The notes: a model not told the origin generated them from the letters alone. Positions 15,679 to 23,524 are shown, numbered from the stretch's first letter. The stretch: 43,036 bases of DNA from Bryobacterales bacterium (GCA_027452065.1 DAIDHC010000061.1:1-43036), one strand, 5' to 3'. Program-made: numbers and translations.

Positions 15679-17763
15679 TCATTTCCCCTGATAAAGCGCG
15701 CCCGGCGCCTCAAGCACGGACTGCAGTGTCCGGCAGTACCGGCCAAGCGAACCCGAAGTAAACAGCGTGTTCCGGGCGGACTGAATCAACTCCGGTCCCG
15801 GCGCGGATTTCACACGGCCGTTGAGAGCCGCGGTGATGGCGGAGCCACCGGTAGCCAGAACCGGCAAAGGAACATTATATCCACGCACCGTGGCGCGGAT
15901 TTCCTCAAAAACATTGTCCGGGAGCCAGACGCCGAGTTGGGCGCCGAGCTCTTTGGCCAGCAGGCCGACGATTTCGAGATCGGTCTTCGTGCCGGCGATT
16001 TTCACGGCCGGCTTCAACCGCTGCACCTCGCCGCAGACGTTAGTCACAGTGCCGGACTTTTCGTATGCCGAGGCGGCGGGGAAAACCACCGAGGCGCGCT
16101 CCGCGGTTTCGGTGAGGAACAGATCCTGAACCACGACGAAGGCGTCCGGCGAGGCCAGCGGGGTGCGGCTCAGGGGATTGGCGCCCACCACCCAGAGGGC
16201 GTCGAGTGAGGCGTCGGCGAGCATCCCGGCCATCGTCATTCCGGGCGCGGCAACCGGATGGTAGCCGGGGCCGAGATCGGGAAGCAGACCCATGTCGAGG
16301 GCGCCGCGCGAATTCGAGTAGTCGAGCAGGGCGACGTACTTCACCGGAATGCCGAGCGAGTCGCCGAAGGCAACCAGGCGGCGCAAGGCCTCGCCCTTGA
16401 TGGCATCGCCGAACACGACCACCAGGCTTGGCTCGGCGCGCAGGGCGTCGCCGAGCGACTCGACAGCTTCGATCTCCCGCCCGGGTTCGCAGCGCACCGA
16501 ACGCACCGCGGTGCGGTCTTCGCGCACCGGACCCGGCGTGGCCGTGTAAACATGCGCGCCGTGATGGCGAACGTTGGCCCGCACCTGCCAGGCCAGGAAG
16601 GGCTGCTCCTGGCTCAGATCGGAGGCCACAACGAGCACGGCTTTTTCGTTGTAAAGATCGGCGGTGGTGGCCAGAGCGCCGGTCCTGCCGCTGAGCGCGT
16701 CGAGCAGCGTTGGGATGTCGCCGGAGCGGTGATGATCGATATTATTGGTGCCCAGCACCTGGCGGGCGAATTTCTGAAGGAAGAAATTCTCCTCGTTGGT
16801 GGTGCGCGTCGAGCCGATGACGCCGAACCGGCCGCCCCGCTCGACGATCTCCCGCCACTTCTTCGCCACCAGGGCGAGCGCTTCGGACCAGGAGACCGGC
16901 TCGAGCCGGCCGTTTTTGCGGATCATCGGCGACTGCAGCCGATCGGCGTGGTGCGTGAAGTCGAACGCGTACCGGCCCTTGACGCAGAGGAACTCGCCGT
17001 TGATGCCCGAGCGGTCGCGGTTGTTTCCGCGGACGATCTGCTCGCCGCGCACGCCCAGCGTGGTCTTGCAGCCGTTGGAGCAGTGCGTGCAAATGGTGCC
17101 CACGTGCTCCATCTCCCAGGGTCGCGTCTTATAGCGGTACGCCCCGCTGGTGAGCGCTCCCACCGGGCAGATGTCGATGCACATGCCGCACTCGTCGCAG
17201 TTCAGATGATCGTACTCGTTCGGGGCGATTTCGGCGTTCACGCCGCGGTTGATCACGCCGAGCGCGTTCACGCCCATCCCCTCGTTGCACACGCGCACGC
17301 AGCGGTAGCAGAGAATGCAGCGGGGCGCGTCGAAGTACACAACGGGCGACCACTGCTGCTCGTCCACATGGACCTTCTCTTCGAGAAAGCGGCTCTCGCC
17401 GGCGCCGTAGCGGAAGGTCATGTCCTGCAGCTCGCACTCACCGCCCTTGTCGCACACCGGGCAGTCCAGCGGATGGTTGGTCAACAGGAACTCGAGCATG
17501 CCCTTGCGTGAGGCGCGGACGGTGGGCGAGTCGGTGTGCACCACCATGCCCTCGGCCACGGGCAGCGTGCAGCCCACCTGGAGTTTGGGCGTTTTTTCCA
17601 CCTCGACCAGGCACATGCGGCAGGCGGCCTGAAGCGAGAGACCATCGTAGTAGCAGAACGCCGGAATCTCGATCCCGGCCTGCTTGGCGGCGTTGATGAG
17701 CAACGTTCCCGGCGCGGCCTGGATGGCCTTGCCGTCCACCGTCAGATTCACCATTTCACTCAT
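15679..17763 (-). CDS. nuoG: NADH-quinone oxidoreductase subunit G
   Basis: The large iron-sulfur subunit of the NADH-dehydrogenase arm, 694 residues. Visible cluster ligands: C37, C48, C51, C65 ([2Fe-2S] N1b); H97, C101, C104, C110 (N5); C149, C152, C155 and C199 with C189, C192, C195, C159 (N4-type pair). CTHCSNGC at 225-232 plus a later Cys would hold the extra N7 cluster. A degenerate molybdopterin-oxidoreductase domain fills the rest. The ATG at 17763 is preferred; an in-frame GTG at 17778 would add five residues. The C-terminal domain is shorter than in E. coli NuoG (about 900 residues). Confidence 0.96.
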   Translation of the reverse strand: MSEMVNLTVDGKAIQAAPGTLLINAAKQAGIEIPAFCYYDGLSLQAACRMCLVEVEKTPKLQVGCTLPVAEGMVVHTDSPTVRASRKGMLEFLLTNHPLDCPVCDKGGECELQDMTFRYGAGESRFLEEKVHVDEQQWSPVVYFDAPRCILCYRCVRVCNEGMGVNALGVINRGVNAEIAPNEYDHLNCDECGMCIDICPVGALTSGAYRYKTRPWEMEHVGTICTHCSNGCKTTLGVRGEQIVRGNNRDRSGINGEFLCVKGRYAFDFTHHADRLQSPMIRKNGRLEPVSWSEALALVAKKWREIVERGGRFGVIGSTRTTNEENFFLQKFARQVLGTNNIDHHRSGDIPTLLDALSGRTGALATTADLYNEKAVLVVASDLSQEQPFLAWQVRANVRHHGAHVYTATPGPVREDRTAVRSVRCEPGREIEAVESLGDALRAEPSLVVVFGDAIKGEALRRLVAFGDSLGIPVKYVALLDYSNSRGALDMGLLPDLGPGYHPVAAPGMTMAGMLADASLDALWVVGANPLSRTPLASPDAFVVVQDLFLTETAERASVVFPAASAYEKSGTVTNVCGEVQRLKPAVKIAGTKTDLEIVGLLAKELGAQLGVWLPDNVFEEIRATVRGYNVPLPVLATGGSAITAALNGRVKSAPGPELIQSARNTLFTSGSLGRYCRTLQSVLEAPGALYQGK

Positions 17764-17813
17764 AATGTCGAGTCCCACTTTCCCGCCGGGGCCGCGGCGG
17801 CGCCGGCGCTCAT
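17760..17813 (-). CDS. Putative 17-codon coupling mini-ORF bridging nuoF and nuoG
   Basis: An ATG at 17813-17811 overlaps the nuoF stop (ATGA). Seventeen codons later its TGA overlaps the nuoG ATG, again as ATGA. The peptide would be MSAGAAAAPAGKWDSTL. It fills the 46-base nuoF-nuoG gap exactly, so ribosomes ending nuoF could pass directly to nuoG. There is no separate Shine-Dalgarno site or known homologue. Chance is possible in GC-rich DNA. Confidence 0.35.
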   Translation of the reverse strand: MSAGAAAAPAGKWDSTL

Positions 17814-17822
17814 GCGAGCGCC
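17805..17822 (-). other. Hairpin over the nuoF stop codon
   Basis: A 7-bp perfect stem GGCGCTC / GAGCGCC with an ATGC loop spans the end of nuoF and the start of the mini-ORF. There is no T-run, so it is not a terminator. It may tune coupling or mRNA processing between nuoF and nuoG. Confidence 0.4.
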
Positions 17823-19120
17823 ATCTCGTGCTTGTGCTCGAACGGACAGGGCCGCCCGTCCAGGTGCGCCTCGAACTCCTCGCGGAACTTTTCGACGATG
17901 GAGATGGTGGGCATGGCGGCTGCGTCGCCGAGGGCGCAGAAGGTGCGGCCGAGCATGTTCTTGGACAGTTCGCCGATCAGCGGGATGTCGCTCGCGATTC
18001 CCTGCCCGTTGTGGACGCGCTGGAGCATCTTGCGCAGCCACGTCGTGCCTTCGCGGCAGGGGATGCACCAGCCGCAGCTTTCGTGCGCGTAGAATCGCAT
18101 GATGCGCAGCGCCGCCTTCACCATGCAGGTCTCTTCGTCAATCACCACCATGCCGCCGGAGCCGAGCATGCTGCCCGCTTTCGCCAGCGTGTCGTAGTCC
18201 ATGGCGATGTCGCACTCCGAGGCCAGCAGCACCGGGCAGGAGGAGCCGCCCGGAATCACCGCCTTGAGCTTCTTGCCGCCGCGAACGCCGCCGCCGAATT
18301 CCTCGATGAACTTCAGCATCGGGTATCCGAGGGGAATCTCGTACACGCCCGGGCGGTTCACGTGGCCCGACAGGCACACCAGGCGCGTGCCGCCGTTCTT
18401 GGGCGTTCCCAGGGCGGCGAAAGCCGCGCCGCCATCGCGAATGATACTCGGCACCGCGGAAAAAGTCTCGACATTATTCAACAGCGTCGGGCTCGCCCAG
18501 GCGCCGGCGACTGCCGGAAACGGCGGCTTCATCCGCGGCACGCCGCGCTTGCCTTCGATCGAGTCGAGCAGAGCCGTCTCCTCTCCGCACTCGTAGGCGC
18601 CGGCGCCGGTGTGCACGTAACAATCGAAGTCGAAGCCCGTGCCCTGAATGTTGGAGCCCAGCCAGCCCGCCGCGTAGGCGTCGTCGATGGCCTTCTCCAT
18701 CATCGTGATCAGATACCGGTATTCGCCGCGGATGTAAATGTAGCCCTTGTGGGCGTCGACGGCCAGGCCGCCGATCATCATCCCCTCGATGAGCTGATGC
18801 GGATCGTACTCCATCAGCAGCCGGTCCTTGCACGTGCCCGGCTCGCTTTCGTCGGCGTTGCAGATAATGTATTTCGGCTTCGGCGAGGTGCGCGGCACGA
18901 AGCTCCATTTCAACCCGGTCGGGAAGCCGGCGCCGCCCCGGCCGCGGAGATTGGAGATCTTCACTTCATCGACGATCTTCTCGGGCGCCATTTTGGCCGC
19001 CTTGAGGAACGCCTGATATCCGCCGTGCTCGACGTAAGTTGCCACGTCGGCCGAGTTGGGAATGCCGAAGCGCCTGGTGAGCACCTTCGTTTCGAGCGGA
19101 TTGGGTTCGTTGTAGAGCAT
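17810..19120 (-). CDS. nuoF: NADH-quinone oxidoreductase subunit F
   Basis: The NADH- and FMN-binding subunit, 436 residues, close to E. coli's 445. The FMN/NAD glycine loop RGRGGAGFPTGLKW lies at 59-72, GAGAYECGEETALLDSIEGK at 172-191, and the [4Fe-4S] N3 ligands are C349, C352, C355 and C395 (ESCGWCIPCREG and TFCALGD). The ATG at 19120 has GCGAGGAG just upstream. An in-frame GTG at 19171 overlaps the nuoE stop (GTGA) and would add 17 non-conserved residues; it is less likely. It is part of the nuoEFG electron-input module. Confidence 0.96.
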   Translation of the reverse strand: MLYNEPNPLETKVLTRRFGIPNSADVATYVEHGGYQAFLKAAKMAPEKIVDEVKISNLRGRGGAGFPTGLKWSFVPRTSPKPKYIICNADESEPGTCKDRLLMEYDPHQLIEGMMIGGLAVDAHKGYIYIRGEYRYLITMMEKAIDDAYAAGWLGSNIQGTGFDFDCYVHTGAGAYECGEETALLDSIEGKRGVPRMKPPFPAVAGAWASPTLLNNVETFSAVPSIIRDGGAAFAALGTPKNGGTRLVCLSGHVNRPGVYEIPLGYPMLKFIEEFGGGVRGGKKLKAVIPGGSSCPVLLASECDIAMDYDTLAKAGSMLGSGGMVVIDEETCMVKAALRIMRFYAHESCGWCIPCREGTTWLRKMLQRVHNGQGIASDIPLIGELSKNMLGRTFCALGDAAAMPTISIVEKFREEFEAHLDGRPCPFEHKHEMALA

Positions 19121-19167
19121 GTCTCCTCGCGCTTGAGTTCCTGTTCCGGTCGCCCCGGGCGCTCCGG

Positions 19168-19650
19168 TCACTGCAGCTTTCGCAGATCCTGAATCAGCTT
19201 GTCGAGCTTCTCCGGGGTCACGTGGTGATAAAAATCGTAATTGACCTGAATCGCCGGGGCCCAGGAGCAGGCGCCCATGCATTCCACTTCTTCGAGCGAA
19301 AACAGCCCGTCGGCGGTGACTTCCTTGTTGCCCACGCCGAGAGTCTTCTTGGCGTGCTCGTAAAGCTCTTCCCCGCCCACCAGCAGGCAACTGATATTGG
19401 TGCAGACCTGGACGTGGTGCTTGCCGAGCGGCTTGGTGTGCAGCATCGAGTAGTAGCCGACCACCTCGTCCACCTGCAGCGGGTTCACGCCGCAGCGCCG
19501 GGCCACTTCCTCCACCAGCTCGCGCGTCACCGAGCCCACCTCGTCCTGCGCGTACATGAGCATCGGCACTACGGCCGAGCGCTGGCGGCCTTCCGGATAA
19601 ATCTTCAGCAGCTTCTCGAATCGCGCTTCCAGTTCAGGCGAGAAAGTCAT
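19168..19650 (-). CDS. nuoE: NADH-quinone oxidoreductase subunit E
   Basis: A 160-residue thioredoxin-like [2Fe-2S] subunit of the NADH arm. The cluster (N1a) ligands are C83 and C88 in VQVCTNISCLLVGG, and C124 and C128 in VECMGACSWAP. The N-terminal helical region (about 1-75) has the usual form ending in VDEVVGYYSML. The ATG follows the nuoD stop without a gap. Confidence 0.97.
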   Translation of the reverse strand: MTFSPELEARFEKLLKIYPEGRQRSAVVPMLMYAQDEVGSVTRELVEEVARRCGVNPLQVDEVVGYYSMLHTKPLGKHHVQVCTNISCLLVGGEELYEHAKKTLGVGNKEVTADGLFSLEEVECMGACSWAPAIQVNYDFYHHVTPEKLDKLIQDLRKLQ

Positions 19651-20883
19651 TTATCGGTCCACGTCCCCCAGGACGAAATCCATGCTGCCCATCGCGGCGA
19701 TCGAATCCGACAGCAGCCTTCCTTTGAGCAGCGTCCCCAGCGCCTGCACATTGCCAAAGCTGGGCGTTCGCATGTATACGCGGTAGGGCTTGGAAGTGCC
19801 GTCGCTCACCACGTAGTAGGCGATCTCGCCGCGCGGCGATTCCACCGCCTGGTAAACCTCGCCGGCCGGCACGCGGACGCCTTCGGTGACGATCTTGAAA
19901 TGATAGATCAGCGCTTCCATCTGCGTCTTCATCTTTTCGCGGTCCGGCAGCGTGAGCTTCGGCGCGTCGGCCTTCCACGGCCCTTCCGGCATACCATCGA
20001 GCGCCTGCTGGATGATGCGCGTGCTCTGGCGCATTTCCTCCATCCGCACCTGGTACCGCGAGTAGACGTCGTTGCCGGTCCGCGTGGCGATCTGAAAATC
20101 GAACTTCTCGTAGCTCGAATACGGCTCGCTCTTGCGAATGTCCCAGGCCACTCCGGCGCCGCGCAGCATCGGCCCGGTGATCCCTTCGGTCAGCATGTCC
20201 TCCACCGAGATGTAGCCGACGCCCCTGGTCCGCTTCAGCCAGATGGGGTTGTTTTCGAGCAGCGTCTCGTACTCGTCGATGCGGCTGGGGAAGATGTCGG
20301 CGAACTTCTTCACCCGCTGGTGCCAGCCTCGCGGCGGCTCCAGCGCCAGGCCTCCCGGGCGAATGTAGCTGGTCATCATGCGCTGGCCGGAGAACATCTC
20401 GAAAATCCGCAGCAGCTCTTCGCGCTCGCGGAAGCAGTAAAACAGCATGCTCATCGCGCCCAGATCGAGCGCGTGCGTGCCCAGCCACACCAGGTGGCTG
20501 CTGAGGCGCTGCAGTTCAGCCAGCATCACCCGCATCCACTGCGCCTTCGGCGGGATCTCAATGTCGCCGATCAGCTTCTCCACCGCCAGCGCGTAGACCA
20601 GATTGTTGGACAGGTTCGCAAGGTAATCGACACGGTCGGTCAGCGTCACCACCTGGTGCCAGTTGATCGCCTCGCACTGTTTTTCAATACCCGTGTGCAG
20701 GTAGCCGATGTCCGGCGCCGCCTGCGTGATCACCTCGCCGTCCAGATCCACCACCACCCTCAGCACGCCGTGCGTGGAGGGGTGCTGCGGGCCCATGTTC
20801 ACCGTCATCCGGCGCTTCCGGGTTTCTTCCGCCCGCGCTTCTCCTCCGGCCAGAGGGATCTCTTCTTCTTTGAGGTCCGGCAT
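19651..20883 (-). CDS. nuoD: NADH-quinone oxidoreductase subunit D
   Basis: The 49-kDa-type subunit that, with NuoB, forms the quinone headgroup pocket. It has 410 residues. Seen: MTVNMGPQHPSTHGVLR with the conserved quinone-loop His residues, GYLHTGIEKQCE, RVDYLANLSNNLVYALAVEKL carrying the quinone-contact Tyr region, and the C-terminal GSMDFVLGDVDR. The start MPDLKEEE adds about 25 charged residues before the conserved core. It lies 5 bases after nuoC and is not fused to it, unlike in enterobacteria. Confidence 0.97.
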   Translation of the reverse strand: MPDLKEEEIPLAGGEARAEETRKRRMTVNMGPQHPSTHGVLRVVVDLDGEVITQAAPDIGYLHTGIEKQCEAINWHQVVTLTDRVDYLANLSNNLVYALAVEKLIGDIEIPPKAQWMRVMLAELQRLSSHLVWLGTHALDLGAMSMLFYCFREREELLRIFEMFSGQRMMTSYIRPGGLALEPPRGWHQRVKKFADIFPSRIDEYETLLENNPIWLKRTRGVGYISVEDMLTEGITGPMLRGAGVAWDIRKSEPYSSYEKFDFQIATRTGNDVYSRYQVRMEEMRQSTRIIQQALDGMPEGPWKADAPKLTLPDREKMKTQMEALIYHFKIVTEGVRVPAGEVYQAVESPRGEIAYYVVSDGTSKPYRVYMRTPSFGNVQALGTLLKGRLLSDSIAAMGSMDFVLGDVDR

Positions 20884-20888
20884 GTCGG

Positions 20889-21374
20889 CTAATCCTTATA
20901 GCTGTACTTGTACCCGTGGACCGGGTAATCCTTGCGCAGCGGATGGCCTTCCCAGTCGTCCGGCATCATCAGCCGCCGCAGGTCCGGATGGCCCCGGAAG
21001 CCGACGCCGAACAGGTCGAACACCTCGCGCTCATACCAGTTGGCGCCCGCCCAGACACCGGTGACGCTATCGATTTCCGGCGCCTCTCCGCCTACTTTGC
21101 ACTTCAGCCGCAGCCGCTGGTTCCGCTCGATCGAATGCAGATGATACACCACCTCGAAGCGAGGCTCGGCCGGGTACCAGTCCACGGCGGTCACCGAACT
21201 GAGCCGGACGAACGTCTCCCGCTCCTTCAAAATCCGGCAGGCGTCGACGATCCGTTCGGGCGCGATCAGCAGCGTCCACTCGCCCCGGTCGGCGTGCCCC
21301 CCGGTGATGATCGACGGATCCCGCCCTTCAATTGTCGCCGCGGGTCCACATTCGCTTAATGTTTCCGGAAGCAT
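20889..21374 (-). CDS. nuoC: NADH-quinone oxidoreductase subunit C
   Basis: The 30-kDa-type peripheral subunit, 161 residues. The signature is seen as WYEREVFDLFGVGFRGHPDLRR (split across the conserved stretch), followed by LMMPDDWEGHPLRKDYPV. The N-terminal 30 residues are variable. It follows nuoA after 14 bases. nuoB, which normally lies between A and C, is not here and is not fused to either. Confidence 0.96.
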   Translation of the reverse strand: MLPETLSECGPAATIEGRDPSIITGGHADRGEWTLLIAPERIVDACRILKERETFVRLSSVTAVDWYPAEPRFEVVYHLHSIERNQRLRLKCKVGGEAPEIDSVTGVWAGANWYEREVFDLFGVGFRGHPDLRRLMMPDDWEGHPLRKDYPVHGYKYSYKD

Positions 21375-21388
21375 GGTTTTGACTGAGT

Positions 21389-21766
21389 CTAATCGCTTTC
21401 CGACCAGTTCAGCGCGCCCTTTTTCCAGATATAAAAGAAGCCCGCCAGAACCAGCGCCACAAACAGCAGCATCTCAACGAAGGCAAACATCTTCAGCTCG
21501 CGGAAGACGACCGCCCAGGGATACAGGAACACGGCTTCGATGTCGAAAAGGATGAAAACGATCGCCACCAGATAGAATTTTACGCTCACCCGCTCGCGCG
21601 CCGACCCCACCGCCTCGATCCCGCACTCATACGGCGAGTCTTTCACGCGACCCCGCGTGCGCTTGCCGAGCAGATAAGAGATTGAGGTCAGCGCGGCAGC
21701 AACGGCAATAGCCACTGCCGCTTGCACCAACACCGGAAAGTATATCTCCGGGTAGGAGTTAGGCAT
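21389..21766 (-). CDS. nuoA: NADH-quinone oxidoreductase subunit A
   Basis: First gene of the operon, a 125-residue membrane subunit with three helices. The loop DSPYECGIEAVGSARERVSVKFY (cut here in annotation terms to the conserved YECGIE with its exposed Cys) and FILFDIEAVFLYPWAVVF with buried acidic residues are the family signature. GGAG lies 9 bases before the ATG. A strong promoter is found 35 bases upstream. Confidence 0.97.
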   Translation of the reverse strand: MPNSYPEIYFPVLVQAAVAIAVAAALTSISYLLGKRTRGRVKDSPYECGIEAVGSARERVSVKFYLVAIVFILFDIEAVFLYPWAVVFRELKMFAFVEMLLFVALVLAGFFYIWKKGALNWSESD

Positions 21767-21800
21767 TGTTTTTGTCTCCAGCCGTGAATCTTATACTCTG

Positions 21801-21829
21801 ACTATAATGAGGGCGGAACAGGGTGTCAA
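21801..21829 (-). promoter_or_regulatory. Strong promoter of the nuo operon
   Basis: On the minus strand TTGACA (21829-21824), 17 bases, TATAGT (21806-21801). Transcription would start near 21794, giving a leader of under 30 bases to nuoA. Its -10 box overlaps a TATAAT on the opposite strand that may serve thiS, so the two promoters would exclude each other. Confidence 0.85.
21803..21808 (+). promoter_or_regulatory. Candidate -10 box for thiS, overlapping the nuo promoter
   Basis: A perfect TATAAT on the plus strand, with no good -35 box. TGAC precedes it, one base off an extended -10 motif. It lies 42 bases before the thiS ATG. The box shares its base pairs with the nuo -10 element. Confidence 0.45.
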
Positions 21830-21849
21830 ACGAACGAGGGAAAATTGCG

Positions 21850-22074
21850 ATGTCCGGCTCGACGACAGATCGTATTGAAATTGTTGTAAATGGAAGACTC
21901 GCGCAGGTCAGCCCCGGATTGGGGGTGGCCGGGGTTTTGCGCGAGCTCGGAATTGAGGCGGACCGGGTGGCGGTGGAGCTGAACCGGGCCATCGTGCGGA
22001 AGGAAAACTGGCCGGAGACCCTGGTGGATGAGGGCGCGGTGCTGGAAATCGTGCAGTTTGTCGGGGGTGGCTGA
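21850..22074 (+). CDS. thiS: Sulfur-carrier protein ThiS (ubiquitin-like)
   Basis: A 74-residue beta-grasp protein with IEIVVNGRLAQVSPGLGVAGVL, split here over the first strands, and a C-terminal VLEIVQFVGGG. The terminal Gly-Gly is the site of adenylation and thiocarboxylation for thiazole synthesis in thiamine biosynthesis. The ATG at 21850 follows GAGGG by 9 bases; an upstream in-frame GTG at 21823 would add nine unconserved residues. No thiG or thiF is adjacent, so it could serve another sulfur-transfer path, but the VQFVGGG end favours ThiS over MoaD. Confidence 0.88.
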   Translation: MSGSTTDRIEIVVNGRLAQVSPGLGVAGVLRELGIEADRVAVELNRAIVRKENWPETLVDEGAVLEIVQFVGGG

Positions 22075-22103
22075 GCCTTCCGGCGCGGCGGCACATTTGC
22101 CTA

Positions 22104-22131
22104 TTGACTCCATCCACAGGTCAAGTAGAAT
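22104..22131 (+). promoter_or_regulatory. Promoter of the MerR-family gene with an internal dyad
   Basis: TTGACT (22104-22109), 16 bases, TAGAAT (22126-22131). An inverted repeat TTGAC (22104-22108) / GTCAA (22120-22124) spans the -35 box and spacer, the usual location for MerR-type operators. This suggests autoregulation by the gene 40 bases downstream. Confidence 0.65.
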
Positions 22132-22172
22132 CAAGATGATCTTTCGATTCCCCAGAACGCGGGCGGTGAAAC

Positions 22173-22676
22173 ATGTTCAAAACAAAGAAAAGTCGTCCTG
22201 ATGTACCCGAGAACGGGAAGAATTACAGCAGTATGGACGTTTCGCGCATCGCCCAGGTGAGCCTGCGGCAACTCCAATGGTGGGATGAGCGAAAGGTGGT
22301 GAGCCCCCGCCATGAGGGCCACAAACGCGTCTACCTTCCCGAAGAGGTCATCGAGATTACGGTGATTGCCGAACTGCGGCGGAAGGGCTTTTCGCTGCAA
22401 AAGATCCGCCGCGTGCTGCGGTTCCTGCAGCGGGAGATGGGCCGGCGGTTGAGCGACGTGATCGAGGGCGGCTCGGACCTGCACCTGATCACCGACGGGC
22501 GCTCGATTTACCTGGAAGACCAGCACGAGCGGATCATCGACCTGCTCAAAAACGCCCGGCAGCCGATGTTCGTGGTCTGCGTGAGCGACCAGGCCCGGCG
22601 CCTGGAGGAAACGCCGATGCGCAAGCCGGCGCGCGCCGAAACCTCCGCCGCTGCCCGCAAGTCGCGTCTCGGCTGA
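22173..22676 (+). CDS. MerR-family transcriptional regulator of unknown signal
   Basis: A 167-residue protein. The winged helix-turn-helix (about 20-90) reads YSSMDVSRIAQVSLRQLQWW, then a recognition part HKRVYLPEEVIEI, then RRKGFSLQKIRRVLRFLQ. The C-terminal part (about 103-145), with LHLITDGRSIYLEDQHERII and QPMFVVCVSDQARRLEE, has no metal-binding cysteines and is not a domain I can name. A basic tail ends the protein. It is not close to HspR. Its own promoter carries a dyad. Neighbours give no clue to the target. Confidence 0.85.
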   Translation: MFKTKKSRPDVPENGKNYSSMDVSRIAQVSLRQLQWWDERKVVSPRHEGHKRVYLPEEVIEITVIAELRRKGFSLQKIRRVLRFLQREMGRRLSDVIEGGSDLHLITDGRSIYLEDQHERIIDLLKNARQPMFVVCVSDQARRLEETPMRKPARAETSAAARKSRLG

Positions 22677-22686
22677 ACGCGCCCGC

Positions 22687-23412
22687 TCAGTAGTACCAGT
22701 TCCGGATCCGCACCTCGACTCCCGATCCGGCCAGCGCCTTCTCGAAAACCTTCAGATCGCTGCCCCGGTAATGGTAGGGGTAAACGACTTTCGGGTGGAA
22801 CGCCCGCACCGCCTCCGCCGCCTCCTCCGGCGGCATCGTGTACGGCAGGTTCATCGGCACAAACGCCACGTCGATGTTTTTCAGCGCCTTCATCTCAGGC
22901 GTGCCCTCGGTATCTCCGGCGATGTAAAACCGCTTGCCCCCATAGCTGAGCACGTAGCCGTTTCCCCGCCCCTTGTCGTGGTAGAACTTGCCCGGCGCCG
23001 GGCCGCGCTTCAGGTTGTACATAGGCACCGCCTCAATCTCCCACCCGCCCCAGTGCGTCGTCCCGCCGTTGGCCAGCACCTCGGCTCCCGGCACTTGCCT
23101 GGCCACCGCCTCCGGCGCGATGACGTGCGTTCCCGCCTTGGACAGCTTCGCAATCTCGGCTTTATCCAGGTGGTCGGGGTGAATGTCGGTGATCAGGATC
23201 AGGTCGGCCTGAGGCAGCCCGTCGTAGTTGCCCTCGCTCCACGGGTCCACCTGGATGGCCTTGCCCGCCGCCTGAATCACAAGACTGGCGTGATGGACCG
23301 GCGTGATGGTCACCTCGCCCGCCGAAGTGGTGAACGTCTCGACGGGCCGGTCGGCGGCCGCGGCGGCTCCGGCCATCAGCCCCAGCAGCGCCAGGAATCG
23401 GTGCGTTTTCAT
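22687..23412 (-). CDS. Exported metallo-beta-lactamase-fold hydrolase (UlaG-like)
   Basis: A 241-residue protein with a signal peptide (MKTHRFLALLGLMAGAAAA, cleavage near residue 20). The MBL-fold body shows HHASLVIQAAGKAIQVDPW, the metal motif ITDIHPDHLD, a later YIAGDTEGTPEMK and the C-terminal His in VVYPYHYRGSD. Family members of this type cleave lactones or act on other small substrates; the substrate here is unknown. The reading frame stays open well upstream, but the signal peptide and the -10 box placement point to the ATG at 23412. It is probably periplasmic. Confidence 0.88.
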   Translation of the reverse strand: MKTHRFLALLGLMAGAAAAADRPVETFTTSAGEVTITPVHHASLVIQAAGKAIQVDPWSEGNYDGLPQADLILITDIHPDHLDKAEIAKLSKAGTHVIAPEAVARQVPGAEVLANGGTTHWGGWEIEAVPMYNLKRGPAPGKFYHDKGRGNGYVLSYGGKRFYIAGDTEGTPEMKALKNIDVAFVPMNLPYTMPPEEAAEAVRAFHPKVVYPYHYRGSDLKVFEKALAGSGVEVRIRNWYY

Positions 23413-23419
23413 ATTCGAA

Positions 23420-23425
23420 ATTGTA
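23420..23425 (-). promoter_or_regulatory. -10 box of the MBL-fold gene; transcript probably leaderless
   Basis: TACAAT on the minus strand ends 7 bases before the ATG at 23412, so transcription would start at or next to the A of the start codon. No -35 match is seen, and no Shine-Dalgarno sequence is needed or present. Confidence 0.5.
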
Positions 23426-23469
23426 GCGAAGCCCCGGCGCCCGCGCCCCGCCCCGCGTCCTTCCCCGGC

Positions 23470-23491
23470 GGGCGGCCGCCGGCGGCCGCCC
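23470..23491. repeat. Perfect 22-bp GC palindrome between divergent genes
   Basis: Each 11-base arm (GGGCGGCCGCC then GGCGGCCGCCC) is the exact reverse complement of the other with no loop. It sits between the two divergent -10 boxes: 44 bases from the MBL one and 21 bases from the ctpA one. It may be an operator shared by both genes, or it may simply reflect GC-rich sequence. Confidence 0.6.
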
Positions 23492-23512
23492 GAGAGCGCG
23501 TCTTTTCCCCCG

Positions 23513-23518
23513 TATAAT
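23513..23518 (+). promoter_or_regulatory. -10 box of ctpA; transcript probably leaderless
   Basis: A perfect TATAAT ends 6 bases before the ATG at 23525, so the expected start point is the A of the start codon. There is no convincing -35 element and no Shine-Dalgarno sequence. Confidence 0.6.
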
Positions 23519-23524
23519 GAGAAT

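Noticed and set aside
15865..15895. AT-rich, dif-like stretch within nuoG near the skew switch
   Set aside because: It shares only short blocks with dif sequences, lacks the correct spacing and is coding sequence.
19121..19171. GTG start for nuoF overlapping the nuoE stop
   Set aside because: It adds 17 Gly/Thr-rich residues without conservation and lacks a ribosome site, while the ATG at 19120 has GAGGAG next to it.
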